The notes beneath the pieces are model-generated. The model made no database searches, had not been told where the DNA came from, and was given only the letters and a program-made list of their open reading frames with translations. Shown here piece after piece: positions 35,735 through 43,735 of a DNA stretch of 64,000 bases. Position 1 is the first letter of the stretch; each line of letters opens with the position of its first letter. Made by a program: the position numbers and the translations under genes. The DNA comes from Deinococcus ruber (GTDB lineage: Bacteria > Deinococcota > Deinococci > Deinococcales > Deinococcaceae): the NCBI RefSeq assembly GCF_014648095.1, contig NZ_BMQL01000022.1:27004-91003 (forward strand). Direction: 5' to 3'.

Positions 35735-36325
35735 ATGAAACACATTCTTTTTCCAACCGTGGATGCAGCCGATTCGTTTATTGCCGACATGCAGCAGCAG
35801 GGTGTGGCGCAGCTCGATTCGGGGAGCGCGACGGTACAGCGCCGTGGAATGGCGACCGGGACGGGCAGCATGGCGAGCAGCGGCACCGACGCGAACTACG
35901 CCACGCCCGCCGACGATCAACGCGTGGCTGAAGAGGCCGGAGAAGGAGCCGTGAAGGGGACGGGCGTCGGTGCAGTGGTGGGCGCAGCAGCAGGTGCGCT
36001 GACGACGGCGGGCGTACTCGGAACGGCGGCAGCAACGGCTGCCACGGTCGCAACGGGCGGCCTGGCGCTCCCTGTGATCCTCGGGATGGCAGCGGCAGGT
36101 GCTGGTGTGGGCGCGGCAGTGGGTGCAGCGGGCGGCGCGGCAGGCGCAGAAGACGGCAACATGGGCGGCGGACGCTATCCGTCGAGCTATGAGGTAGATG
36201 ACGGACACTACGACCAGATTTCGCAGACGCTGGACGCGGGTGGCCGCGCCGTCGCCGTCGAGGATTCCATTCCCTCGGCAGCGCTCGAAGCCACCATGCA
36301 GCGCTACGGTGGGCACTTCGTCTGA
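35735..36325 (+). CDS. Glycine-zipper, general-stress-like protein
   Basis: A 196-residue protein. N-terminal ~30 residues (MKHILFPTVDAADSFIADM) resemble the start of general stress protein 17M-like domains. Residues ~70-150 are a Gly/Ala-rich zipper with repeated GAxxGAAxG units and two weakly hydrophobic segments, possibly membrane-interacting. A short globular tail follows. The upstream 200 bases are unusually AT-rich for the region, with TATAAT at 35651-35656. A role in stress or envelope physiology is inferred only from architecture. Confidence 0.75.
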   Translation: MKHILFPTVDAADSFIADMQQQGVAQLDSGSATVQRRGMATGTGSMASSGTDANYATPADDQRVAEEAGEGAVKGTGVGAVVGAAAGALTTAGVLGTAAATAATVATGGLALPVILGMAAAGAGVGAAVGAAGGAAGAEDGNMGGGRYPSSYEVDDGHYDQISQTLDAGGRAVAVEDSIPSAALEATMQRYGGHFV

Positions 36326-36377
36326 GCCTGAGCCAGCGCCGGAAGGTGAGCGCTGACAATAAAATCTGGACGGAGAA

Positions 36378-36410
36378 GGGCGGGAAGCTGAAATTGCAAG
36401 CTTCCCGTCC
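36378..36410. terminator. Bidirectional hairpin between the glycine-zipper and lacI-type genes
   Basis: GGGCGGGAAGCT and AGCTTCCCGTCC form a 12-bp stem with one G-U pair and a 9-nt loop. No long T-tract. It separates two convergent genes. Confidence 0.45.
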
Positions 36411-36571
36411 TTGCTGGTTAATGGCTTCCATATGTATAAGCTTCTGCCTGTGCCTGTTGAGCTGTGGAACACTCGGTTACTTGACACTTTAAAGCCAGTT
36501 GAGCGGTGGCGTGTCAGTGCAAGTTTATTTCTAGATCAATGATGATTGAATTGTGTTTTCTTGTATATATT

Positions 36572-37729
36572 CTATTCTTTCGGTGGGGCGGCGGTGCTGC
36601 TTCTGACCATCAGAGTTGGCACGAGCACACTTGACGGCGGGTTCTGCTGGGGCGTCTCGATCAGGTCGATCAGGCGTTCCAGGCTGGCGGCTCCCAGGGC
36701 GCGGAAGTCCTGCCGGACGGTGGTGAGCGGTGGATTGAAATACGCCGATTCCGGCAGGTCGTCGAAGCCGATTACCGATACGTCGGTAGGTACGACTTTC
36801 CCCGTTTCCTGAATAGCCCGCATCGCGCCCACCGCCATCTGATCGTTTGCGGCAATCAGCGCCGTGAACGCCGCGCCCTGCGCCAGCGCGTCGCACGTGA
36901 CCTGATACCCGCTGGCTGCTGTCCAGTCGCCGCTGAGCGTAAGAACTGGCAGCAGTCGGCGCTGCGCCAGCAGACTTATGGTGCCCTGATAGCGCGACGT
37001 GGCGTCGTACCATTCGTCGGGGCCGCGCAGCACGGCAATGCGGCGGTGGCCCAACAACGCGATGTGCTGCGCGGCAGCCCGCCCGCCCGCGAACTGGTCT
37101 ATCGCGACCACAGCGCGGTCAGGCATCGGCTCGGCATCGACCAGCACGTACGGCACGTCATCCAGAATCTCGTGATGGCGGCTGGCCTCGACCTGGTGCA
37201 GCGGCGTGATCATGATGATGCCGTCTACCCGCCCTGCCCGCAGCGCCCGCACGCCCTCCTCGATGCCCTGCACCGTCAGATTGTGAACAAAGATCACCGT
37301 AACCGAGTAGCCGCGTGCGCGGGCTGCCTGTTCGACGCTGGCGAGCATCTGGGTGGGGCCGAAATAGCTGACACCGTACACCAGCACGCCGACGGTGTGG
37401 CCGCGCCGCCCGGCCAGGTGACGTGCAGCGGCGTTGGGGCGGTAATCGAGGTCGCGCATGGCCGCCAGCACACGGCTCCGTGTGGCCGGGGCTACTGCCG
37501 GGTGGTCGTTCAGCACCCGCGATACGGTCTGGTGCGACACGCTGGCGCGGGCAGCGACATCGAGAATGGTGGTGGCCTTCGGCCTCAGCCCGACTTTTGC
37601 ACGGAGCGGTTCTTTTGCAGGGCTGGGGTCTTTGTCAGAAGCGCCGTTGTTGCTGGAAGGGGTGGTGTCTGTGTCGGTGGCAGTGGCCGAAGGGATGGTG
37701 CCTGTGGCGGCAGAATTCAGATTTGGCAT
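36572..37729 (-). CDS. LacI family repressor, candidate regulator of arabinose genes
   Basis: A 385-residue regulator. After a ~50-residue Ser/Thr/Pro-rich extension comes the LacI helix-turn-helix (TTILDVAARASVSHQTVSRVLND, with hinge YRPNAAARHLAG), then the periplasmic-binding-like sugar sensor (~110-375). AGGAGG lies just upstream of ATG. The three TGTGAACGTTCACA-type palindromes in arabinose promoters, plus a half-site (37743-37756) before its own start, make it the obvious local repressor with arabinose or an oligosaccharide as inducer. This assignment rests on position; it is not the GntR-LacI chimeric AraR of Bacillus. Confidence 0.9.
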   Translation of the reverse strand: MPNLNSAATGTIPSATATDTDTTPSSNNGASDKDPSPAKEPLRAKVGLRPKATTILDVAARASVSHQTVSRVLNDHPAVAPATRSRVLAAMRDLDYRPNAAARHLAGRRGHTVGVLVYGVSYFGPTQMLASVEQAARARGYSVTVIFVHNLTVQGIEEGVRALRAGRVDGIIMITPLHQVEASRHHEILDDVPYVLVDAEPMPDRAVVAIDQFAGGRAAAQHIALLGHRRIAVLRGPDEWYDATSRYQGTISLLAQRRLLPVLTLSGDWTAASGYQVTCDALAQGAAFTALIAANDQMAVGAMRAIQETGKVVPTDVSVIGFDDLPESAYFNPPLTTVRQDFRALGAASLERLIDLIETPQQNPPSSVLVPTLMVRSSTAAPPKE

Positions 37730-37742
37730 GTCCCTCCTCGCA

Positions 37743-37756
37743 GGAAAACGTTCACA
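37743..37756 (-). promoter_or_regulatory. Partial LacI-type operator before the regulator gene
   Basis: Minus-strand TGTGAACGTTTTCC matches the locus palindrome in 10 of 14 positions (one half intact). Suggests weak autoregulation. Confidence 0.4.
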
Positions 37757-37894
37757 CCCGGCAGTGTGGCATATCGGTTCCCGCCAAAGCCACGAGTATT
37801 ACAACTTTTGTTGCAACTTAAGGATGGATCAGTGTTCACTTCGGCAGGAACACGCAGCACCGACTCTGCGCTGAAGCTGCGGTACAACGGCAAC

Positions 37895-37926
37895 AGGTGG
37901 AAGCCAGCCCGTAAGCGCTTCCACCT
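37895..37926 (-). terminator. Hairpin downstream of the sugar permease genes
   Basis: AGGTGGAAGC and GCTTCCACCT form a perfect 10-bp stem with a 12-nt loop, 130 bases beyond the permease stop. No T-tract, so a weak or Rho-assisted terminator. Confidence 0.45.
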
Positions 37927-38059
37927 GCGAACGATCAGAGGCGCAGCCGGGCCAAAAACCGCAGAATTCGTGCCGAAATGCGCCAACGCTCCGGAAGTCT
38001 GTCTGCCCGCCTCCCGAGCAGCGCCGCACTCTGAGGTGCTGCCACCGACCTCCTTCCGG

Positions 38060-38941
38060 TTACTTCAGTCCGGCGGCGGCCATCACGCCTTCCGTCACGC
38101 GGCGCTGGAAGATCAGGTAGGCGATTACCGTCGGGAAAGCGGCTGACACGGCAGTCGCCATAGTTTTGGCATAGGCCACGCCGTAGGCCGACTGCACCTG
38201 TGTGATGCCCACCGGAATCGTGAGCTTGGCGGTGTCGTTCATCACGATAAACGGCCACAGGAAGTTGTTCCAGGCGGCAATAAACGTGACGATGGCGAGC
38301 GAGACGGTGATGCTCCAGTTCAGTGGCAGGAAGATGCTGAACAGCACGCGGGCTTCGCTGGCTCCGTCCATCCGAGCCGCGTCTCCGAGTTCTGTGGGAA
38401 TCTGGTCGAAAAACTGCTTATAGATCACCACCGCGATGGGGGCGGCGAGCTGCGGCAGGATCAGGCCGAGGTAGTTGTTGACCAGCCCGAGCTGATTGAT
38501 GAAGATGAACAGCGGAATCAGGCTCGCCTGAAACGGAATCATGAAGCCGATCAGGATCAGCCAGAATAGCCAGGTGCGCCCGCGAAAATCGATCTGCGAC
38601 AGTGCGTAGGCACACAGCATCGACAGCAGCAGCACCAGCACCGTGATGGCGACGCTCGTCAGCACACTGTTGAGATACCAGCGCACCAGCGGACTGTTCT
38701 GAAAGATATAGGTATAGCTGCTGAAGTCGAACGTCTGCGGCCAGATGGTCGGCGGCATCGCCACGGTGTCATTTTCCGGCTTGACAGACGTGACCACGGC
38801 CCAGTACATCGGAAAGACCCAGGCCAGCGCCAGCAGCACCGTCAGGGCGGTCAGCACGCCGCCCCACAGCCGGGCAATCCGCACGCCCAGGGGCAGAGGA
38901 GGGCGGGCCGTCACAGTCGAGGTCGGTGAAACAGTGGTCAT
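38060..38941 (-). CDS. Sugar ABC transporter permease, MalG/AraQ type
   Basis: A 293-residue inner-membrane permease with six helices and the EAA cytoplasmic loop (GDAARMDGASEARVLFSIFLPLNW, about residues 190-213) that docks the ATPase. Start at ATG 38941 overlaps the upstream permease stop as ATGA; the longer open frame to 39187 is not used. No ATPase gene lies in the locus, so a shared MsmK/MalK-type ATPase encoded elsewhere is expected. Substrate, by context, is arabinose or arabino-oligosaccharide. Confidence 0.9.
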   Translation of the reverse strand: MTTVSPTSTVTARPPLPLGVRIARLWGGVLTALTVLLALAWVFPMYWAVVTSVKPENDTVAMPPTIWPQTFDFSSYTYIFQNSPLVRWYLNSVLTSVAITVLVLLLSMLCAYALSQIDFRGRTWLFWLILIGFMIPFQASLIPLFIFINQLGLVNNYLGLILPQLAAPIAVVIYKQFFDQIPTELGDAARMDGASEARVLFSIFLPLNWSITVSLAIVTFIAAWNNFLWPFIVMNDTAKLTIPVGITQVQSAYGVAYAKTMATAVSAAFPTVIAYLIFQRRVTEGVMAAAGLK

Positions 38942-39846
38942 GCGGCATTCCCCCGGTTGAGAAGTCTGGACTGAATCGCCGAGACGACCAGAATGATCAG
39001 CATCAGCACCACGCCGATGGTCGAGGCGTACCCGCCGTGCTGCTGCTGGAAGCCCTCGCGGTAGCTGTACAGCAGCAGCACCAGCGTCTTGTCGAACGGC
39101 CCGCCCGTGGTCAGCAGATAGATCTGATCGAAGATTTTGAACTGGGCGATCAGCTGGAGCAGCAGAATCAGGCTGGTGACGGGCCACAGGTTAGGCCAGG
39201 TGATCGACCAGAACAGCCGCGCCCCGCTGGCACCGTCGAGCGCCGCCGCTTCATAGATGTCGGGCGAAATGCTCTGAAGTCCGGCGATGAACAGCAGAAT
39301 ATTGAAGCCCACCGTCCACCAGATGGTCACGAAGGCCACAGCGGGCATGGCCCATACGGGGTCCTGAAACCACGTGACGGTGCTGCCGGTCAGAAAGTTG
39401 AACAGACCGAAGTTGCTGTCCAGCACCCAGTTCCAGACGCTCGTGACCACGCTGACCGGGAGGACGTAGGGCAGGAAGAAGGCTGCCAGAACAAAGTTCT
39501 TGAGACGCCGGAGCCTCAGGATCAGCAGCGCCAGCCCCAGCCCGACCAGGGTGTTGGGAATGACCGTGAGCAGGATGAAGTACAGAGTGTTGAGCAGCGC
39601 ATTCCAGAAGGTCGGTTCATGCAGCAGCTTGATATAGTTGGTCAGCCCGGTGAAATGACCGCTTCCGTTCAGATCGGCGTTGGTGAAGCTGAGCTGGATA
39701 ACGCGCAGCGTGGGATAGATCAGAAACAGCAGATAGATGACCAGGAACGGCAGCACCATCAGCCCCGCCGTCATCCATTTCTGCCGCGCCTGCACCTGCT
39801 TGGACACTGACTGCGTGTCGGTTTTGCCGGGCACTGTCTTGAGCAT
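38938..39846 (-). CDS. Sugar ABC transporter permease, MalF/AraP type
   Basis: A 302-residue permease with six helices (first at ~25-45, FLVIYLLFLIYPTLRVIQLSF region) and the EAA loop DIYEAAALDGASGARLFWSITWP. Pairs with the downstream MalG-type subunit. Start set at 39846 (MLKTVPGKT) with GAGG about 11 bases upstream; a frame to 39921 is possible but has no better site. A strong terminator-like hairpin lies between it and the binding-protein gene. Confidence 0.88.
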   Translation of the reverse strand: MLKTVPGKTDTQSVSKQVQARQKWMTAGLMVLPFLVIYLLFLIYPTLRVIQLSFTNADLNGSGHFTGLTNYIKLLHEPTFWNALLNTLYFILLTVIPNTLVGLGLALLILRLRRLKNFVLAAFFLPYVLPVSVVTSVWNWVLDSNFGLFNFLTGSTVTWFQDPVWAMPAVAFVTIWWTVGFNILLFIAGLQSISPDIYEAAALDGASGARLFWSITWPNLWPVTSLILLLQLIAQFKIFDQIYLLTTGGPFDKTLVLLLYSYREGFQQQHGGYASTIGVVLMLIILVVSAIQSRLLNRGNAA

Positions 39847-39936
39847 ACGCCTGATTTCCTCACTGGGCACAGAGAGCGGGACCACGCGGAAGGCAACAGA
39901 AACGGGTGATGACACAGTCAATCACACAGTCGAGGG

Positions 39937-39978
39937 AAAACAGGCCGGGGGAAGCTTCCAGATAGAAGCCTCCCCCGG
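39937..39978 (-). terminator. Terminator/attenuator between binding protein and permease genes
   Basis: Minus-strand CCGGGGGAGGCTTC and GAAGCTTCCCCCGG form a 14-bp stem with one G-U pair and a 6-nt loop, followed after CCTG by TTTT. Partial read-through would give more binding protein than permease, a usual ABC-importer arrangement. Confidence 0.7.
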
Positions 39979-40118
39979 TGGTGTGGAAGCTTGTTATGCA
40001 GAGAAAAACATCTGCACCTGTTCCTACTCCCCTGCCTTCCTGACTGTTGCCTTTTTGACGCTGGAAACCCTGGGCCGGGCCAAAGCCTCAGAACAGCGGG
40101 CTTCGGCCCCAATCCGCA

Positions 40119-41429
40119 TTACTTGTTGAAGGTGGTCAGCGCGGTCTTGAACTTGCTGATGCCCTGGGCACTGGTGAGCTGACCCAGCAGCACCGGGGTG
40201 AAGTAGTTGCCGACCGCGTCGTACACCGGCCCGCCCACACCGAAGATCGGCACGTTGGGTTCCAGGGTCGCGTCTTTGGCAGCGGTGGCGCTGTACTGCA
40301 CGTTGGGTTGCAGCGCCTTGAAAGCCGCGCTGGTCTGGGTCGGCAGGTACGAGGGAATGTGGCCGCCGCCCGCCCAGGTCATGCCGCCCTGCTTCTGCAC
40401 GTAGCTCACGAAGGTCATGACCGCTTTCAGCTTGTCGGCACTGATGGGGGTCTTGGTGTTGTTGGGGATCGCCAGCTCATGCGAGTCGGCCCAGGTGCTC
40501 GCCTTGCCGCCGTACAGCGCGGGGAACGCCATGATGCCGTAATCGAACTTCAGCGTGCCCTTGGCCTTGGCGTCCACCATGGTCGGCACTTCCCAGTTGC
40601 CGTTGAACATCATGGCGGTGCGTCCGGCACTGAACAGCGCCACGCTCGCCGGGTACGTCACGTTCTTGGTCAGCAGGCCCTGCTTGGTCCAGTCGGCAAT
40701 CGCGTCCAGTGCGGCCTTACCCTTGGTATCCAGGTCGCCCAGGTACAGCTTGCCGTCTTTGAACATGCTGCCGCCCTGCTGAAGGAACAGGCTGTACCAC
40801 AAGCGCCACACCGTCGCAGAGTCCTGATTGCTGCTGAAGGCGATGGGCACCACACCGGTCTTGCTCTTGATGGTTTGCAGCGCCTTGGTCATATCGGCGA
40901 TGCTCTTCATCGGCGACATCATGCCCGAAGCGTCGATCAGTCCGGCCTTTTTCAGCAGGTCTTTGTTGTAGTACACCACGAAGGTGTGGGTGTCGAGCGG
41001 AATGCTGTAGATGTTGCTGGTGCCGGTGATCGCCTTGGCGTCGGTGGTCAGGGTGCTGACCAGGTTGCTCTGGAAATCGGTGATCTTCAGGCCTGCCAGT
41101 GCCAGATCGGCGGTGCTGAGTGGGCGCAGGTCTTTTTTCTGAAGGCCAGCGGGAACCGCCGAGAGGTGGTAGGTCATGATGTCGGGCGTCTGCCCGGCCA
41201 CGACCGCCGTATGCACCTTGGTGTAAAACGGATTGCCCCAGGTCTGGGTGGTGCGGTTTACCACGATGTCTTTCTGCGAGGCATTGAAGTTATCGACGAT
41301 GGTCTTCATGCGCGCCCCGTCACCGCCGCCGAAGAAATCCCAGAACACCACTGTCGTCTGTGCCGACGCCGCACCACTCAATACCGCTCCGAGCGAAAGT
41401 CCCAGGGCCAGCCACGTTGATCTACGCAT
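40119..41429 (-). CDS. Sugar ABC transporter substrate-binding protein (family 1)
   Basis: A 436-residue extracytoplasmic binding protein. Signal peptide ~1-23 (RRSTWLALGLSLGAVLSGAAS then AQ), then the MalE/UgpB-like fold beginning TTVVFWDFFGGGDG. No lipobox Cys is seen, so it is probably a free periplasmic protein. GGAGGAAA directly upstream of ATG 41429 sets the start. Transcribed from the operator-bearing promoter at 41635-41676, with a ~210-base untranslated leader. Context suggests arabinose or arabino-oligosaccharides. Confidence 0.9.
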   Translation of the reverse strand: MRRSTWLALGLSLGAVLSGAASAQTTVVFWDFFGGGDGARMKTIVDNFNASQKDIVVNRTTQTWGNPFYTKVHTAVVAGQTPDIMTYHLSAVPAGLQKKDLRPLSTADLALAGLKITDFQSNLVSTLTTDAKAITGTSNIYSIPLDTHTFVVYYNKDLLKKAGLIDASGMMSPMKSIADMTKALQTIKSKTGVVPIAFSSNQDSATVWRLWYSLFLQQGGSMFKDGKLYLGDLDTKGKAALDAIADWTKQGLLTKNVTYPASVALFSAGRTAMMFNGNWEVPTMVDAKAKGTLKFDYGIMAFPALYGGKASTWADSHELAIPNNTKTPISADKLKAVMTFVSYVQKQGGMTWAGGGHIPSYLPTQTSAAFKALQPNVQYSATAAKDATLEPNVPIFGVGGPVYDAVGNYFTPVLLGQLTSAQGISKFKTALTTFNK

Positions 41430-41634
41430 ATGTTTCCTCCATGACAGAATGAAGCGGACGAGTAAACACCAGAACTCGAACTGAGCACAAGATGAGAGAC
41501 TTCTCGACAGAGCCGAACGATACCGGACTGAACGAACACTCTTGCTTTTCCGCACTGGAAGCGGCGCAGGAAGCAGCGAACCGGGAACAGACCCGGCAGG
41601 AACAGCGAAGCTTCCGAACGGTGCGTTTAGGTTG

Positions 41635-41676
41635 TGTGAACGCTCACATCGTAGGCTGAAGCGCGGAAGCTGTCAA
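41635..41676 (-). promoter_or_regulatory. Operator-controlled promoter of the sugar ABC transporter
   Basis: Minus strand: TTGACA (41676-41671), 17-bp spacer, TACGAT (41653-41648), then the palindrome TGTGAGCGTTCACA (41648-41635), overlapping the last -10 base and the start site. This is the same geometry as the araB promoter. Confidence 0.8.
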
Positions 41677-41689
41677 GGGGTTGCCGGGC

Positions 41690-43213
41690 CTACAGTTCTG
41701 GGTGCTGCGACAACAGCGTGGTAAACGACAGCGGCGGCAGCGTGAGGGTGGCGCGGTTGCCGTCGAGCTTGGGAAGGTCGATTTCATGGGTCGTCACGGC
41801 GTCGGGCGTCGCGAAGCTGTTGGCGGCCTTGGGGTCACTGCCGCTCATCTGCCAGCCCTGAGTAAAGCTTTGCGGGGCGGTGTCGTCCCAGGTGAGCGTG
41901 ACATCCAGCGCCTCGGTCTGCGAGCGGTTGACCAGGAACAGTGCGCCCCTGCCGGTCTGGGCATCGAAACTCGCGGAGGCGTCGAGCTGCGGCACGTCGC
42001 CGTACAGCTTGGTTTCCCGCAGCGGAGCCTTGACCAGCACGTCGAGCGCCTGGCCCGCCGCGTGGTTGCTGAACAGCGCCAGCGGATAGAAGATGGTCTG
42101 CCGGAACATCGCGTTGCTGTTGGTCATGATCGGGGCAATCACGTTCACGATCTGCGCGATGCACGCCACCTTGATCACGTCGGCTTTCCGCAGGAAGGTG
42201 CTGAGCCACTGGGCCACCACCAGCGCGTCTTCGAGGTTGTACACCTCTTCCAGAATGTGCGGAGCTTCCGACCAGTTGCCGTCGCCGCCCGTCTCCCTGT
42301 ACCAGACGTTCCACTCGTCCCAGCACAGAAAAACATCCTTTTTGCTGCGGTTCTTGGCCTTCGCGAGTCGGATGGCGGCAGCGATGGTGTCGGTGTGGCT
42401 CTCGAACTGCACGCTGCTCGCCAGATACGAATCGGTATCGGGGATTTCGCCCGCGCCCATCGACGGATTGCCCACGTAATAGTGCATCGAGAAATAGTCG
42501 ATGTGGTCGCCTGTCCGCTCCAGTACGGTTCTGTCCCAGTCGGGATACGTGGGCATGCCGGTATTGCTCGATCCACAGGCGATCAGCTTGATGCTGGGGT
42601 CTGTCCAGCGCATCAGTTTGGCGGCTTCGACCGCCTTGTCGGCGTAGGTCGCGGCGTCCATGTGCCCGATCTGCCACGGGCCGTCCATCTCGTTGCCCAG
42701 GCACCAGTACTTCACGCCGTAGGGGTCGGCGTGGCCGTTACTGGCACGCAGGTCGCTGAAATACGTGCCAGTCGGCAGATTCATGTATTCCACCAGATCG
42801 GCGGCTTCCTGAATGGTGCCGGTTCCGAGGTTGACCGCCCACATCGGCAGGGTGTTCAGTTCCTGGGCAAATTCCATGAATTCGTGTAGCCCGAACTGGT
42901 TGGTTTCGGTGCTGCGCCACGCCAGAGCACGGCGGCGCGGGCGCTTTTCCTTCGGCCCGATGCCGTCCTGCCAGCGGTAGCCCGACACGAAATTGCCGCC
43001 GGGATAGCGCATGATCCTGAACTGAATCTCCTTGAGCGCCTGCATCACGTCGGGTCGGAAGCCGCGCTCGTCGGCCAGAGGCGAGGCCGGATCGTAGATG
43101 CCCTCGTAGATGCAGCGGCCCATGTGTTCGGCGAATCCGCCGAAGATGAGCGGTGAGATATCGGAAATGGTGCGCCCCGTATGCAGGGACACGCTGGCGG
43201 TGGGTCGGGTCAT
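41690..43213 (-). CDS. Alpha-L-arabinofuranosidase, GH51
   Basis: A 507-residue retaining glycosidase that removes terminal L-arabinofuranose from arabinan, arabinoxylan or their oligomers. No signal peptide, so it acts in the cytoplasm after import. TIM barrel with acid/base Glu in YWCLGNEMDGPWQ (~residue 170) and nucleophile Glu in CWDEWNVWY (~295), followed by a beta-sandwich. GAGG seven bases before ATG 43213 supports the start. Transcribed from a promoter whose spacer is filled by the shared operator, divergent from araB. Confidence 0.95.
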   Translation of the reverse strand: MTRPTASVSLHTGRTISDISPLIFGGFAEHMGRCIYEGIYDPASPLADERGFRPDVMQALKEIQFRIMRYPGGNFVSGYRWQDGIGPKEKRPRRRALAWRSTETNQFGLHEFMEFAQELNTLPMWAVNLGTGTIQEAADLVEYMNLPTGTYFSDLRASNGHADPYGVKYWCLGNEMDGPWQIGHMDAATYADKAVEAAKLMRWTDPSIKLIACGSSNTGMPTYPDWDRTVLERTGDHIDYFSMHYYVGNPSMGAGEIPDTDSYLASSVQFESHTDTIAAAIRLAKAKNRSKKDVFLCWDEWNVWYRETGGDGNWSEAPHILEEVYNLEDALVVAQWLSTFLRKADVIKVACIAQIVNVIAPIMTNSNAMFRQTIFYPLALFSNHAAGQALDVLVKAPLRETKLYGDVPQLDASASFDAQTGRGALFLVNRSQTEALDVTLTWDDTAPQSFTQGWQMSGSDPKAANSFATPDAVTTHEIDLPKLDGNRATLTLPPLSFTTLLSQHPEL

Positions 43214-43334
43214 GAACGTCCTCGGGGTGCGGCTCAGGAGCACTTCCCACACGACGGGCACACGGCACCCGGCAGCGGGAAGGACGAAACTGAACTCGCC
43301 GGGAAGGGCGAGCGGGCGATGTCTGACTTCCGCA

Positions 43335-43362
43335 GCATACTATGTGATCGTTCACAGTCAAG
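43335..43362 (-). promoter_or_regulatory. Operator-controlled promoter of the GH51 gene
   Basis: Minus strand: TTGACT (43362-43357), 16-bp spacer, TATGCT (43340-43335). The palindrome TGTGAACGATCACA (43357-43344) occupies most of the spacer, so repressor and RNA polymerase would compete. Confidence 0.8.
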
Positions 43363-43558
43363 CCCCCGGCCAACTCTGAACTCAGATCAACGGGTGGAGA
43401 AAGGCCCGCCAGAGCTGATGGCAGAAGGAACAATACCCGGAATCTGACGTGCTGCATGACTGCTGCGCCGCTTCTGCCCAGCTGAACCAGCGCCTCTTCT
43501 GGGCATCTCCAGCCGGGCAGAAGGTGTCTGAGCAGTGCCACTCCTGCCCTCACATGCG

Positions 43559-43600
43559 TTGACAGCCCTGTAAGCCCAGCTTACAATGTGAACGTTCACA
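43559..43600 (+). promoter_or_regulatory. Operator-controlled promoter of araBDA
   Basis: TTGACA (43559-43564), exact 17-bp spacer, TACAAT (43582-43587), then the perfect palindrome TGTGAACGTTCACA (43587-43600) over the start site. Confidence 0.85.
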
Positions 43601-43735
43601 GACACATCATCGGCTGCTTCTGTTTCAGCACCAGTCCGGTTCGGCATCCGGGGGCTGGCGTTCCTGCGTTTCGGATGTCTGGAGTATGTATGTCGCAATC
43701 GGCCCAAGTTTGTTGCGCGTTCCTGGCGGTGTCCT

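Larger units (their letters stand above)
37730..38059. other. 330-base region between permease and LacI-type genes
   Basis: Holds a partial operator (37743-37756), minus-strand -10-like hexamers such as TATGCC, and a 10-bp hairpin (37895-37926). No gene seen. Confidence 0.5.
43214..43735. other. 522-base divergent control region of GH51 and araB
   Basis: Contains two sigma-70-like promoters firing apart, each with a TGTGAACGTTCACA-type palindrome, spaced about 240 bases. Such spacing could permit looping by a tetrameric repressor. No other gene seen. Confidence 0.7.
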
